Below are positions 24,113 through 33,541 of a stretch of 49,341 nucleotides of DNA, piece after piece. The stretch lies in the NCBI RefSeq assembly GCF_001406815.1, contig NZ_CVRR01000013.1:1-49341 (forward strand), given 5' to 3'. Position 1 is the stretch's first letter, and each line of letters begins with the position of its first letter. The notes below the pieces were generated by a model that did no database searches, was not told the DNA's origin, and saw only the letters and a list, made by a program, of their open reading frames with translations. The stretch comes from Roseburia faecis (GTDB lineage Bacteria > Bacillota > Clostridia > Lachnospirales > Lachnospiraceae). Position numbers and translations under genes: made by a program.

Positions 24113-25111
24113 ATGAGGAGAGCTCGATTGGGACTCTGTATTGGAGACCGGGAGTATGGTGACCGTTTTACCAGCTGCCTGATGAATCATTATCGGGATC
24201 AGCTTGAGCTGCACATGTTTTCCCAGAAGGAGGCACTTCAGGAGAACTGGAAAACCCTGGATGCAATTGTTCTGTCGGATGATTTGGCTGGGGAAAACAG
24301 GATAGAATGTGAAATTCCACAAATTTATCTGTTTGATGGAAATGAAAATGTGGATAAAGAGGTGGAAAAAGGGGTGGTGTTTGTGGATAAGTATCAGGAA
24401 GTGAATAAAATCGTCGATGAGATTTTAAAACAGATTGGGGAGGAAATAAAAAATGCCAGTGGGGGTGTGAAGCAAAAATTACAGGTTCTTGCAGTATATT
24501 CGCTGGCAGAAAATGAAATGCAGCTTCCGTTTGCGGTCACGCTGTCCTCCATTCTGAGTGAAAACGAAAAAGTTCTGCTTCTGGATTTGCAGGAAAACAG
24601 TGGATTGTCGCAGCTGATGGGGGAATTTTATTCGTCCGGGATGGAAGAACTTCTGGTGATGGCAGAAAGCGGAAAATACTCAAAGAGCAGGATGGTTTCC
24701 TGCATCGGTCATCTGGACAGGACAGATGTTGTGTATCCTCTGGGAAATACCGAGTGTCTGTGTGAAGTGAAAAATCTGACGTATCAGAAATTGTTTCAGA
24801 TTTTAGCGCAGGAAATGAATTATACAACCATCGTTTTAAATCTGGGGTCACGGTTTATGGGATTTTTTGAATTGCTGGGGAGCTGCCAGAAAATTTTCCT
24901 GATGAAAAGCAGAGGAGGGCTTGGACAATGGAGAGAGAAAGAATTTTTGACAGAAATTCAAAAACGCGGAGAAGAACGGTTATCCGAGAATCTGCGGGAA
25001 ATACAGCTTCCGCTTGTGGTATCCCCTGTGGTATCCTGCGAGCGGCTCGTCGAGCAATGGAAATGGAACGAATTTGGAGACAGTATCCGGAGGATGATGC
25101 CGGTTGGATGA
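24113..25111 (+). CDS. tadZ: TadZ/CpaE-like pilus localisation protein
   Basis: 332 residues from ATG 24113 behind AAAGGAGG. N-terminal receiver-like fold (1-110: LGLCIGDREYGDRF, then AIVLSDDL), followed by a MinD/ParA-type fold (from about 125: LAVYSLAENEM and VLLLDLQENSGLSQLM). The Walker A Lys motif is missing, as in several Lachnospiraceae TadZ proteins, so ATP hydrolysis is doubtful. It overlaps the ATPase gene by 8 bp. Confidence 0.75.
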   Translation: MRRARLGLCIGDREYGDRFTSCLMNHYRDQLELHMFSQKEALQENWKTLDAIVLSDDLAGENRIECEIPQIYLFDGNENVDKEVEKGVVFVDKYQEVNKIVDEILKQIGEEIKNASGGVKQKLQVLAVYSLAENEMQLPFAVTLSSILSENEKVLLLDLQENSGLSQLMGEFYSSGMEELLVMAESGKYSKSRMVSCIGHLDRTDVVYPLGNTECLCEVKNLTYQKLFQILAQEMNYTTIVLNLGSRFMGFFELLGSCQKIFLMKSRGGLGQWREKEFLTEIQKRGEERLSENLREIQLPLVVSPVVSCERLVEQWKWNEFGDSIRRMMPVG

Positions 25112-26360
25112 GTATGTAGGAGATATCCGGCAGCGTGTATTGGAACGCATGGATCTTTCACGGGAGATGTCGGATGAAGAAATTGAAAATCTGATTGGGG
25201 AAGAGGCATCCCGGCTGATGCAGGAGGAACCCATTTCCATTCGGGAACGTCTGATGCTGGAAGCAAGAGTATTTAATTCACTCAGAAAACTGGATGCTTT
25301 GCAGGAACTTCTGGATGATCCGGAAATTTCCGAGATCATGGTAAATGGACCGAAACATATTTTTTACGAAAAGGCAGGAAGGGTTCATGCATGGAATCAG
25401 GCATTTGCCAGCGAAGAAAAAATGCAGGATGTGATACAGCAGATCGTTGGAAGACATAACCGGGTGGTTAATTTATCGAATCCAATCGTAGATACAAGAC
25501 TTGCAGATGGCTCCCGTGTAAATATTGTCCTGGCACCGGTTTCTCTGGATGGTTCTACAATCACAATCCGGAAATTTCCGGAGAAACCGCTGGATATGCA
25601 GACCCTTATTCAAAAAGGGGCACTTCCGGAAGATGCAGCAGAGTTTTTAAAGATGCTGGTAAGGGCAAAATACAACCTGTTGATTTCGGGAGGGACAAGC
25701 TCCGGGAAAACGACATTTTTAAATGCTTTATCACAGTACATTCCGGAGGATGAGAGAGTCATAACGATTGAGGATTCCGCGGAACTTCAAATACAGGGAA
25801 TCAAAAATCTGGTACGTTTAGAAACACGGAATGCAAATATGGAGGGCGTCCAGCCGGTAACAATCCGGGATCTGATCCGCACGGCATTGCGTATGCGTCC
25901 GGACAGAATACTCGTTGGGGAGTGCCGTGGAGCGGAGGCATTTGATATGCTTCAGGCATTGAACACCGGGCATGATGGCGGATTATCCACCGCCCATGGA
26001 AATTCAAGCAGAGATATTCTCTCCCGTCTGGAAATGATGGTACTGATGGGAATGGAACTGCCGATTGCTGCAATCAGACAACAGATTGCATCGGGGATAG
26101 ACCTGATCGTTCATCTGGGAAGATTACCGGATAAAAGCCGCAGAGTATTGGAAATTACAGAGGTATGCGGAGTGGAAAATGGCGAGATTCAGATTTCTCC
26201 GATTTATCAGCTGGAAGGAACCGAGGGCAGCTGGAAGTGGAAGCACTGTGGCATATTAAAGAATCGTAAAAAACTGGAGATGGCAGGACTTGCCCGGGAG
26301 AAGGGAGAGATAGAAGATGGATTATCGTGTGTATCATCTGAGCCGGAAGGAAGTTTGTAA
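25104..26360 (+). CDS. cpaF: Tad pilus assembly ATPase, CpaF/TadA
   Basis: 418 residues from TTG 25104, with CGGAGG nine bases ahead. Contains the secretion-ATPase domain: MVNGPKHIFYEKAGRVH (N-terminal), Walker A SGGTSSGKTTFLN near residue 195, Asp box VITIEDSAELQ, Walker B RPDRILVGECRGAEAFDML, His box TGHDGGLSTAHGNS. It powers pilin polymerisation at the inner face of the membrane. Its end overlaps the tadB start by 44 bp. Confidence 0.95.
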   Translation: MDEYVGDIRQRVLERMDLSREMSDEEIENLIGEEASRLMQEEPISIRERLMLEARVFNSLRKLDALQELLDDPEISEIMVNGPKHIFYEKAGRVHAWNQAFASEEKMQDVIQQIVGRHNRVVNLSNPIVDTRLADGSRVNIVLAPVSLDGSTITIRKFPEKPLDMQTLIQKGALPEDAAEFLKMLVRAKYNLLISGGTSSGKTTFLNALSQYIPEDERVITIEDSAELQIQGIKNLVRLETRNANMEGVQPVTIRDLIRTALRMRPDRILVGECRGAEAFDMLQALNTGHDGGLSTAHGNSSRDILSRLEMMVLMGMELPIAAIRQQIASGIDLIVHLGRLPDKSRRVLEITEVCGVENGEIQISPIYQLEGTEGSWKWKHCGILKNRKKLEMAGLAREKGEIEDGLSCVSSEPEGSL

Positions 26361-27054
26361 AAGCATTACTTTGGCGGGGCTGCTGACAGTGGCAATTGCG
26401 TATTTATTTTATGCCAGCTGGCTGGGGATAGTATTTTTTCCTGTTTTTATCTGGTTTTTCATGAAGCGTCAGAAAAAAGCAGGGGAAGAGCAGATGCAAT
26501 TACAGCTTGCGAAGGAATTTGTGGATACTCTCCGGAGTATCAGTGCGGCTTTACTTGCTGGTTTCTCTATAGAAAATGCGTGGAAAGAGGCAGAAAAAGA
26601 AATACTCGCATTATATGGGAAAAGATCCTATATGTATCAGGAGGTAAAGGAGATGAATTGTTCCATCAGCCTCAATCAACCATTGGAGCTGCTGCTGGGA
26701 GATTTCTCAACCCGAAGTGGAAATATGGATATTGCAAGTTTTTCTGAAGTTTTTTCATTTGCAAAACGCAGCGGTGGAAATTTTGTGACAATTATTGATG
26801 CAACATCCCGGCACATGCGGGTGCGCCATGAAACAGAGAGGGAGATTCAGGTACAGATTGCTTCTAGAAAGATGGAACAGAAAGTAATGAATGTGATACC
26901 GTTGTTCATTTTGTTATATCTGAAGGTGACATCCATGGATTTCCTGAATGTTTTATATGGAAATGTGGCAGGGGCATTGTTTATGACAATATGCCTTGCA
27001 GCTTATGGTGGGGCGATTGTACTGGCAGAGAAAATAATGACAATACATATGTAG
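26317..27054 (+). CDS. tadB: TadB-like pilus membrane platform protein
   Basis: 245 residues with an N-terminal helix pair and a type II secretion F domain (about 70-180; FVDTLRSISAALLAGFSIENAW, FSFAKRSGGNFVTIID), then two more helices. TadB and TadC form the inner membrane platform for the ATPase. Overlaps cpaF by 44 bp. Confidence 0.85.
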   Translation: MDYRVYHLSRKEVCKSITLAGLLTVAIAYLFYASWLGIVFFPVFIWFFMKRQKKAGEEQMQLQLAKEFVDTLRSISAALLAGFSIENAWKEAEKEILALYGKRSYMYQEVKEMNCSISLNQPLELLLGDFSTRSGNMDIASFSEVFSFAKRSGGNFVTIIDATSRHMRVRHETEREIQVQIASRKMEQKVMNVIPLFILLYLKVTSMDFLNVLYGNVAGALFMTICLAAYGGAIVLAEKIMTIHM

Positions 27055-27064
27055 AGGGGGAAGT

Positions 27065-28282
27065 GTGAGAAGGAAAAAAATAATAGAAGCAGCGGTTGTT
27101 TGTATTCTGTTATTGCTGCTTGGGGCATATATGGAATTTTCCGATCGCAGTATGGACGATAAAAACAGAATTATCCGGGGCAGTCCGGGCAGTGGGCGGC
27201 AGGAAGTGGAACTTACGCTGAATGCAGGGGAGAAACTGAAAAATTATGACTATCAGGTAAGCGTTCCTGCACAATGTATTGATGAAAAGACAGCACAATC
27301 CTATTTTTCCCGGGCAGAAAAGGAAATAGACGAAACCTTTTTCCCAGAGGGAGAAGAGGCTGCACATGTAACAGAGCAGGTGCATATGAAGCCAAGCTAT
27401 GTGAAAGGATTGGTAAAAGCCGACTGGACATTGGATCAATACAATGCAGTGGACGTGGATGGAACGATCCGGGAGGATCAATTAGATCCCCAGGGAGAAC
27501 TTGTACAGGCGAGTGTGGCACTTACCTGTGAAAAGTACCGGGAGGAATATACGTTTTCTTTTCAAGTATACCCGAAAGTGATGTCGCAACAGGAAAAGGT
27601 CATTCATGAAATTGCAGCTGAAGTGGAGCAGCAGAGTACGCAGGAAGGGGAAAGGTATCTGACGCTGCCGGATCAGGCGGCAGGGGTGAAGCTGCAATGG
27701 AAAGAAAAAAAACAGCATCTGGTATGGAAAATTTTGTTTTTTGAGGTGCTTGTCTGTTTCCTGATGGCGGGAATTGTTCTGGAGAGAAAACGTACTGCAG
27801 ATCATATAAAAAAAGAGCAGATGAAACTGGATTATGCGGAAGTTGTGAGTAAACTTCTGATTTTACTGGGAGCAGGCATGTCATTAAAACAGGCATGGAA
27901 TAGAATTTCCGCTCAATATTCTGATAAAAGGCAGAAAAAACAAATAAAAGAACGGTATATCTATGAAGAAATGATAATAACGAATCAAGAAATCCTGGAC
28001 GGGGAAAGTGAACGTCTTGCATACCAGAAATTTGGAGAAAGAGTGGATTTGGGAGAGTATCAGAGACTCATTCGGATTCTTTTACAGAATTTACAGACAG
28101 GAAGCAGGGGATTATGTAAACTTTTGGAACAGGAATCGGAGAATGCACTGGAAGAAAGGAAGGCACTGGCCTGTAAATTGGGAGAAGAGGCAGGAACGAA
28201 AATGCTGTTGCCACTCATGATGATGCTTGGCATCGTGATTGCCATCATTATGATTCCGGCAATGCTGTCATTTCAAGTATAA
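27065..28282 (+). CDS. tadC: TadC-like platform protein with a large extracellular N-domain
   Basis: 405 residues from GTG 27065. The first membrane helix (7-22) is followed by about 195 residues outside the cell (VELTLNAGEKLKNYDYQV, repeats of beta strands), a second helix (about 220-240), and a degenerate T2SSF domain (from 260: VSKLLILLGAGMSLKQAW, LLQNLQTGSRGL), ending in a long membrane segment. Usual TadC lacks such an extracellular part, so this looks like a lineage-specific fusion, consistent with the thick Gram-positive wall. Confidence 0.75.
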   Translation: MRRKKIIEAAVVCILLLLLGAYMEFSDRSMDDKNRIIRGSPGSGRQEVELTLNAGEKLKNYDYQVSVPAQCIDEKTAQSYFSRAEKEIDETFFPEGEEAAHVTEQVHMKPSYVKGLVKADWTLDQYNAVDVDGTIREDQLDPQGELVQASVALTCEKYREEYTFSFQVYPKVMSQQEKVIHEIAAEVEQQSTQEGERYLTLPDQAAGVKLQWKEKKQHLVWKILFFEVLVCFLMAGIVLERKRTADHIKKEQMKLDYAEVVSKLLILLGAGMSLKQAWNRISAQYSDKRQKKQIKERYIYEEMIITNQEILDGESERLAYQKFGERVDLGEYQRLIRILLQNLQTGSRGLCKLLEQESENALEERKALACKLGEEAGTKMLLPLMMMLGIVIAIIMIPAMLSFQV

Positions 28283-28294
28283 GGAGAAAAAATT

Positions 28295-28462
28295 ATGTTA
28301 GGATTTAAAAACTTTTTGATGGAAGAAGATGGGGTAGGAGTTGTAGAAATGGTGTTGATCGTTGTGGTGTTGATAGGAATTGTTGTGTTGTTCAAGAAAA
28401 AACTGACAACGCTGGTTTCTGATATTTTCAACACAATTAAAGAACGCACAGGGGAGGTATAG
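28295..28462 (+). CDS. flp: Flp-type major pilin, 55 aa
   Basis: Too short for normal ORF lists. ATG 28295 lies behind AAGGAGAAAA; TAG at 28460-28462. Sequence begins MLGFKNFLMEEDG, cleavage site after Gly13, then VGVVEMVLIVVVLIGIVVLF. Glu at +5 of the mature form (Glu18) is the conserved type IV pilin residue. The mature pilin is only 42 residues. Stop overlaps the GTG start of the next gene. Confidence 0.9.
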   Translation: MLGFKNFLMEEDGVGVVEMVLIVVVLIGIVVLFKKKLTTLVSDIFNTIKERTGEV

Positions 28463-30015
28463 TGAGGAGAAAGGCGAGTATTACTGTGTTTGCAGCCCTT
28501 TCACTGATGCTGGTGGCGCAGCTTCTTTTCACACTTTTAGAAGCAGCGAGACATTATGAACTTCAGAAAGTATTGTATATGAATACGGATACGGTTTTGG
28601 AATCCGTTTTTGCCGATTATTGCAGTCCTTTGTGGGAAACATACAAAATTCTTGGAGTACGGGTGGATGATACAGAAGGTAAATTATGTTTTAATAACCG
28701 GGAAGCACAGTTGCGTGGCCTTACATTGGATCATCTTGGAAGCAAAGAACAAAAAACTTTGCTTTCCGGGATGAGTCTGTTGACCGCGGAGATGACAGAT
28801 GCAAGGTATGATCCCTATCGATTGCTGACAGATCAGAATGGTGTCGTATTTCAGAAGGCTGTATGTACTTATATGAAAAAGAATATTGCATATGAGATGG
28901 CAAAGTCTGTCTACAATCATTATGAAGCAGTAAAAGAAGTAAAAAAGGACTATAAAAATCCGGATGAGGGTATTGCAGATGCAATGGATGCACTGAAGCA
29001 TCCGAAAAAATATGAAACGGAGGGGGCAGGTAATTCATCATCCCGGCAGTTAAAAGGGGAAGCGCGTCAGGGGGATAAAACAAAGAAAGAGGATTCTGGA
29101 GAAAAGGCAACGCCAACAGAGAATCCTTTAGAAACGGTGACAGAAGTAAAAAAAGAAGGGGTACTATCCCTTGTTTTGCCGGAAAATACAAAGGTATCCG
29201 GAAAATCTATTAGTATAGAAGAAACTGTTTCACACAGAAGTCTGGAAAAAGGTACGATGGATTCTTATGTGGGAACAGACTGGTATCAAAAAGTATTGTT
29301 TTATCAGTATCTGGTGAATTATCTTGGAAACTATGTGGAAAAAAAGCAGGATCGCGTATTGGAATATGAGCTGGAGTATGTTTTGGGCGGAAAAAGAAAT
29401 GACGCGGATAATTTAAAAATTGTGGTTTCGGAGCTGCTGGCAATGAGAGAACCGTTAAATATGGCCTCATTAACCGCATCTTCCCAGCGACAATCAGAGG
29501 CAATGGCACTTGCGGTCACGTTGGCGGGAGTATCCGCAAATCCGGCCGTAATCGAAGCTGTAAAATACGGAATCTTAGTAGCGTGGGCATTTGCAGAAAG
29601 TGTGTTAGATGTAAGGACACTATTGTCCGGTGGGAAAATTACAATGATAAAAAGTGATGCGGACTGGACTTCAAATGTACATATGATTCCGGAACTTTTG
29701 TCGGGCTGGTCTGTGGCGAAAGATTGTTCTCAGGGATTGGATTATGGACAATATGCTGCCATTTTGCTTTTGTTTCATAAGGGAAATACCCTTGCAATGC
29801 GCACCATGGATGTGGAGGAAGCGTATGTACAGACACAGGAAGGGTACGAAAATTTTCAGATGGACCACGTTTTGTGTGAAACTGAGCTTACTGCCACCTA
29901 TGAATTCCAACCGGTATTTCTTGGCTTTGTATCCATCCTTGAAAATTTCTCAAATGGATTCCGGATTCAAAATCATTCCGGATATAGTTATTTTCATGGG
30001 AAGGAGGGGATGTAA
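28462..30015 (+). CDS. DUF5702-like Tad operon protein (TadG analogue)
   Basis: 517 residues from GTG 28462. The N-terminus, KASITVFAALSLMLVAQLLFTLLEAAR, is a single pseudopilin-like helix as in DUF5702 proteins of Lachnospiraceae Tad loci. The outside part (30-517) has a charged, Ser/Lys-rich linker near 185-215 (GNSSSRQLKGEARQGDKTKK) and a helical domain. It takes the place of TadG, anchored in the membrane and facing the wall. Overlaps the flp stop by one base. Confidence 0.7.
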   Translation: MRRKASITVFAALSLMLVAQLLFTLLEAARHYELQKVLYMNTDTVLESVFADYCSPLWETYKILGVRVDDTEGKLCFNNREAQLRGLTLDHLGSKEQKTLLSGMSLLTAEMTDARYDPYRLLTDQNGVVFQKAVCTYMKKNIAYEMAKSVYNHYEAVKEVKKDYKNPDEGIADAMDALKHPKKYETEGAGNSSSRQLKGEARQGDKTKKEDSGEKATPTENPLETVTEVKKEGVLSLVLPENTKVSGKSISIEETVSHRSLEKGTMDSYVGTDWYQKVLFYQYLVNYLGNYVEKKQDRVLEYELEYVLGGKRNDADNLKIVVSELLAMREPLNMASLTASSQRQSEAMALAVTLAGVSANPAVIEAVKYGILVAWAFAESVLDVRTLLSGGKITMIKSDADWTSNVHMIPELLSGWSVAKDCSQGLDYGQYAAILLLFHKGNTLAMRTMDVEEAYVQTQEGYENFQMDHVLCETELTATYEFQPVFLGFVSILENFSNGFRIQNHSGYSYFHGKEGM

Positions 30016-30017
30016 GG

Positions 30018-30929
30018 ATGTCTTTTGGACAGTGGAAACCAACAATTACCCTCAAATATCAACCTTTTCCGAAGCAGGCATGTATTCATAAGATAATAAA
30101 CGAACCAATAGATTCGAATCCGCAAGACGATATCTATAACCTGGGAGAACATCCTTGCCAAAAGGCATCCTTATGTTCCTTTTTTAAGGGATCGTATACG
30201 CTGGAAGCAGCCGTGATTATTCCTGTAGCAGCCGTGTTTTTCCTTACGCTCTTATTTTTCTTTCGGGTATTGCAGATTCAGACAGAAGTTCAGGAGGCGT
30301 TGAATTATGCAAGCAGAAAAACAGCATGTGAAGCATCTGCGGTTTCATCGCAAACGGGGCTTCTGGTATCTGCGGAAGCGTATTTTAGAAAGGAGCTGGG
30401 AACGTACAGCCTGCCGGAAAAATATATTCGCGGTGGAAAACATGCGATTACGATGGCAAAATCCGATCTGTCAGGAAATTATATTAATTTGCAGGTTAAT
30501 TATTACATTAAAATTCCAATTAGCTTTTTTGAGGTAAAGGGTGTTGGTATCTGTCAGAAAAGTAAGAGCCATAAGTGGATTGGCGACCGTACAGATGGAA
30601 AGCAGAGTGATTATGTGTATGTTACAAAACATGGAACTGTTTATCACAGGAGCAGAAAGTGCCATTATCTGGATTTGAGTATTAAAAGTACGGATTATGC
30701 ACAGATCAGCAGTATGAGAAACAAAAATGAACATAAGTACAGCGCATGTTCCGGGTGCGTGGCAAAAAATCATGTTGCCGGAAAGGTGTATGTGACGGAT
30801 TATGGAACCTGTTATCATAGTGATCTTGCCTGCAGTGGGCTAAAAAGAACTATTTATCTGATCCTTTTGGAAGAGACGGGAGGAAAAAGAGCCTGTGGTA
30901 AATGTGGTGCGAATACGGAGGTGAGGTAA
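30018..30929 (+). CDS. TadE-like pseudopilin with tandem His/Cys motifs
   Basis: 303 residues. Cytoplasmic N-tail of about 57 residues, then GSYTLEAAVIIPVAAVFF (58-75), the TadE class helix with its Glu. The outer part ends in two copies of one unit: YVTKHGTVYHRSRKC (201-215) with C244xxC247, and YVTDYGTCYHSDLAC (258-272) with C293xxC296. Each has HxxxxC plus CxxC, the layout of a one-metal site. This tail is absent from usual TadE. It could bind zinc or heme, or form disulfides. Confidence 0.7.
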   Translation: MSFGQWKPTITLKYQPFPKQACIHKIINEPIDSNPQDDIYNLGEHPCQKASLCSFFKGSYTLEAAVIIPVAAVFFLTLLFFFRVLQIQTEVQEALNYASRKTACEASAVSSQTGLLVSAEAYFRKELGTYSLPEKYIRGGKHAITMAKSDLSGNYINLQVNYYIKIPISFFEVKGVGICQKSKSHKWIGDRTDGKQSDYVYVTKHGTVYHRSRKCHYLDLSIKSTDYAQISSMRNKNEHKYSACSGCVAKNHVAGKVYVTDYGTCYHSDLACSGLKRTIYLILLEETGGKRACGKCGANTEVR

Positions 30930-30933
30930 AATC

Positions 30934-31374
30934 ATGCAGAATAACTATGAAATGATCAGAATGTGCATATTGACGTTTGGATTGGCAGGACTCTCCTGGG
31001 AAGATATGAGAAAACAGGAACTTCATGGCTGGGCAATTTTGCTGCTGGGAATATCAGGTATGGCTGTATCACTGCTGGGAGGCTGTTGGAAAAATCCAGT
31101 ATGGTTTTTTGGATTACTGCCGGGGATATTTATGCTTATACTGGCCTGGAGTACAAGGGAAAGTATTGGGTATGGAGACGGTTTGGTAATTTTAGGTATG
31201 GGATGTTTTTATGCACTGGGTGAAATAATGGGAATTGTCATGATTGCCATTACCATTGCGGGAATTACGGCTCTTGGTTTGCTGGTATTCGGACATAAAA
31301 ACAGAAGATCCGAGTTTCCGTTTGTACCATTTCTGCTAGGGGCACATCTGGTCATGTGGGGATTACAGGGATAA
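30934..31374 (+). CDS. Second prepilin peptidase (A24 family)
   Basis: 146 residues, mostly membrane helices. Catalytic Asp sites: SWEDMRKQEL near residue 24 and GYGDGLVILGMG near residue 80. A second A24 enzyme in the same operon implies either separate substrates (Flp versus TadE-like) or a backup. It is smaller than the first one. Confidence 0.8.
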   Translation: MQNNYEMIRMCILTFGLAGLSWEDMRKQELHGWAILLLGISGMAVSLLGGCWKNPVWFFGLLPGIFMLILAWSTRESIGYGDGLVILGMGCFYALGEIMGIVMIAITIAGITALGLLVFGHKNRRSEFPFVPFLLGAHLVMWGLQG

Positions 31375-31385
31375 AAGGAGAAAAT

Positions 31386-31583
31386 ATGAAATGGAGAGGA
31401 AGTTATACCGTAGAGGCGGCTGTGATTATACCGGTTCTGATATGGACGATGGCAGCAGCTATGTGTACAGGAATTGATTTGTTGCATGAAGTACGTGAGG
31501 AGCATGAAGAAAAACAGATAGAAGATATGTGGGCAGTAGATTCCTTTTATCAGTATCAGACGTTAAAAGAGGTGAAAAAATGA
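31386..31583 (+). CDS. Small TadE-like pseudopilin
   Basis: 65 residues from ATG 31386 (MKWRGSYTVEAAV), behind AAAGGAG. The helix GSYTVEAAVIIPVLIW matches the TadE leader core; the rest is a short acidic tail ending in EVKK. It is far shorter than usual TadE. Overlaps the FHA gene by 4 bp (ATGA). Confidence 0.7.
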   Translation: MKWRGSYTVEAAVIIPVLIWTMAAAMCTGIDLLHEVREEHEEKQIEDMWAVDSFYQYQTLKEVKK

Positions 31584-32827
31584 TCAATCGGGAAATAGTA
31601 TATGAAAGAAATCTTACGGGAAGTTTTATGAAAATTGCAGCGGGAATCCATGCGGGGCTGGATGAAAAGCTGATGCTGAGGAGAAAATTGCCGGGACTTC
31701 TTGCGGTGGAAAAGGCATATATGGATGGGGAGGGACAGTACTGGTATAACATATCCGGCAAACAGTCGCTTGATATGTATTGCAGGGTAAAAGAAGTAGA
31801 TATTTCTTTCATTGAAAAACTGATTATGAGCATTTGCAGTGAGATGGAGATTCTGGAATGGAATCTGATTCAGACCAATTGCCTGATGCTGGATCCCGAG
31901 TTAATATTTATTACCAACAGCAACCAGGAAATTATTTTTACCGTATATCCGGGTGGGAGTGGAACCATTGGGACAGAATTTCAGCAGTTAATGGAATTTC
32001 TGCTTACAAAAGTGGATCATAAAGACACACGGGCGGTAAAAGCAGCATATGGAATTTATGAGAAGACGCTTCTGGATGGTTATTCTATTACAGATATCCG
32101 GGATGAAATTGTAAGAACCAGACAAAATGAGGGGAAAAAGGCGGCTGTGGAGGAATCCGGGGGAAATGGAATGGAAAAAGTTTGGAGAGAGGAAAACAAT
32201 CAACCCGTAGTTCCTGAAAGAAAATATGAAGATCATCCAGACAAAAAAAGAAAAGATGAAACTGTAAAAAGAGCCAACAGAAAGAAAAAGGAGGGAAAGA
32301 AAAAGGAGCAGAAGGAGTGGATCAGAAAATTAAAAAAGCTACTGATAGAAATAGGTCTTCTGGAAGAGGAAGAAACCGAAAAACAGGTATATGAATCTTA
32401 TCATGGAAGTAGGGAATGCCTGCAGGATACCAGAAAACTTTCGAAGTCTGCGGTTGTATATCCGGAGGAAGTAATAAAAACGGTGGCACAACCCGAATAT
32501 CGGCCAACGGTATGCCTGAACAGCATGACAGGGAAAGTCAGGGGAATGTTGTTGTATCAGGGAGCTGAATCTTACGAGGATATCTGTGTTACAAAGAAAA
32601 TGACAAGAATCGGGTACGGTCCCGATGCGGACATACAAATACAGGCAGATACGATTAGTCAGCTGCATGCGCGGATTGATCATGATGGAGAGACCTATTA
32701 TATTGAAGATTTAAATTCGACAAATGGTACGTTTGTGAATGATGAGCCGCTGGCTTACAAAGAGAGAAGAAAATTAAACAGTAATGACATGATCCGTTTC
32801 GCGGATGTCCGATATCGTTTTTGCTAA
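31580..32827 (+). CDS. FHA-domain protein with DUF6382-like N-domain
   Basis: 415 residues from ATG 31580. N-domain (1-190) of DUF6382 type; a Lys/Glu-rich, predicted disordered or coiled linker (190-265); C-terminal FHA domain (about 325-415: MTRIGYGPDADIQIQADTIS, QLHARIDHDGETYYIEDLNS, TNGTFVNDE). FHA reads phospho-Thr, so it may link pilus assembly to the kinase at 18482-19846; that link is inference. Last gene of the Tad operon. Confidence 0.8.
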   Translation: MINREIVYERNLTGSFMKIAAGIHAGLDEKLMLRRKLPGLLAVEKAYMDGEGQYWYNISGKQSLDMYCRVKEVDISFIEKLIMSICSEMEILEWNLIQTNCLMLDPELIFITNSNQEIIFTVYPGGSGTIGTEFQQLMEFLLTKVDHKDTRAVKAAYGIYEKTLLDGYSITDIRDEIVRTRQNEGKKAAVEESGGNGMEKVWREENNQPVVPERKYEDHPDKKRKDETVKRANRKKKEGKKKEQKEWIRKLKKLLIEIGLLEEEETEKQVYESYHGSRECLQDTRKLSKSAVVYPEEVIKTVAQPEYRPTVCLNSMTGKVRGMLLYQGAESYEDICVTKKMTRIGYGPDADIQIQADTISQLHARIDHDGETYYIEDLNSTNGTFVNDEPLAYKERRKLNSNDMIRFADVRYRFC

Positions 32828-32893
32828 CTGCCTTGTTTTTCCAAAAGGAAGTGAGTATACTGATAGCATGTGAAAAAATCAGGAGGGAAAAGC

Positions 32894-33517
32894 ATGCCAC
32901 AAAAAAAGAAACTTCCATTTGTAACCGTGGGATTTGTCGCTGTGAATGTTCTTGTTTATGTGATTCTGGAAATCCTTGGAAATACGGAAAATTCGGAGTT
33001 TATGGTAAGAATGGGAGCGGTCTGGCCGCCATATGTGAAGCAGGGAGAATACTGGAGACTGTTTACAGCTACTTTTATGCATTTTGGATTTGAACATATT
33101 TTGAATAATATGCTGGTACTGATCTGTGCCGGTCCGATTCTGGAGAAGGCGATGGGGCATATCAAATACCTGTGTCTGTATCTGATCGCCGGTGTGGGAG
33201 GAAGTACACTGTCCTATGTGCAAATGATCGCACGGGGAAAGTATGATGTATCGGCAGGGGCATCCGGTGCTATTTTCGGTATTATCGGGGCATTGCTGTG
33301 GATTGTGATTATACACAAAGGAAGATATGAATCTCTTACGGGCAAAGGGCTGCTTTTTATGATTGTGATCAGCCTGTATTATGGAATTACCAGTGTGGAT
33401 GTGGACAACTGGGCACACATCGGTGGCCTTGCAATGGGATTTGTTCTTGCAATTATTTTATACTGGAAACCTCGTAAAGCAGTTGATTTATCGGGGGAAA
33501 ATCCCTATACTAATTAG
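32894..33517 (+). CDS. Rhomboid family intramembrane serine protease
   Basis: 207 residues from ATG 32894, six bases after AGGAGGG; the GTG at 32870 is rejected. Six membrane helices; catalytic Ser in GASGAIFG and His in DNWAHIGGLAMG; HFGFEHILNNM supplies the conserved loop. It cuts membrane proteins inside the bilayer; substrate unknown. Separated by 66 bp from the pilus operon and may or may not share its transcript. Confidence 0.9.
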   Translation: MPQKKKLPFVTVGFVAVNVLVYVILEILGNTENSEFMVRMGAVWPPYVKQGEYWRLFTATFMHFGFEHILNNMLVLICAGPILEKAMGHIKYLCLYLIAGVGGSTLSYVQMIARGKYDVSAGASGAIFGIIGALLWIVIIHKGRYESLTGKGLLFMIVISLYYGITSVDVDNWAHIGGLAMGFVLAIILYWKPRKAVDLSGENPYTN

Positions 33518-33541
33518 TATCAAAGCAAGGAGAGTATACCG

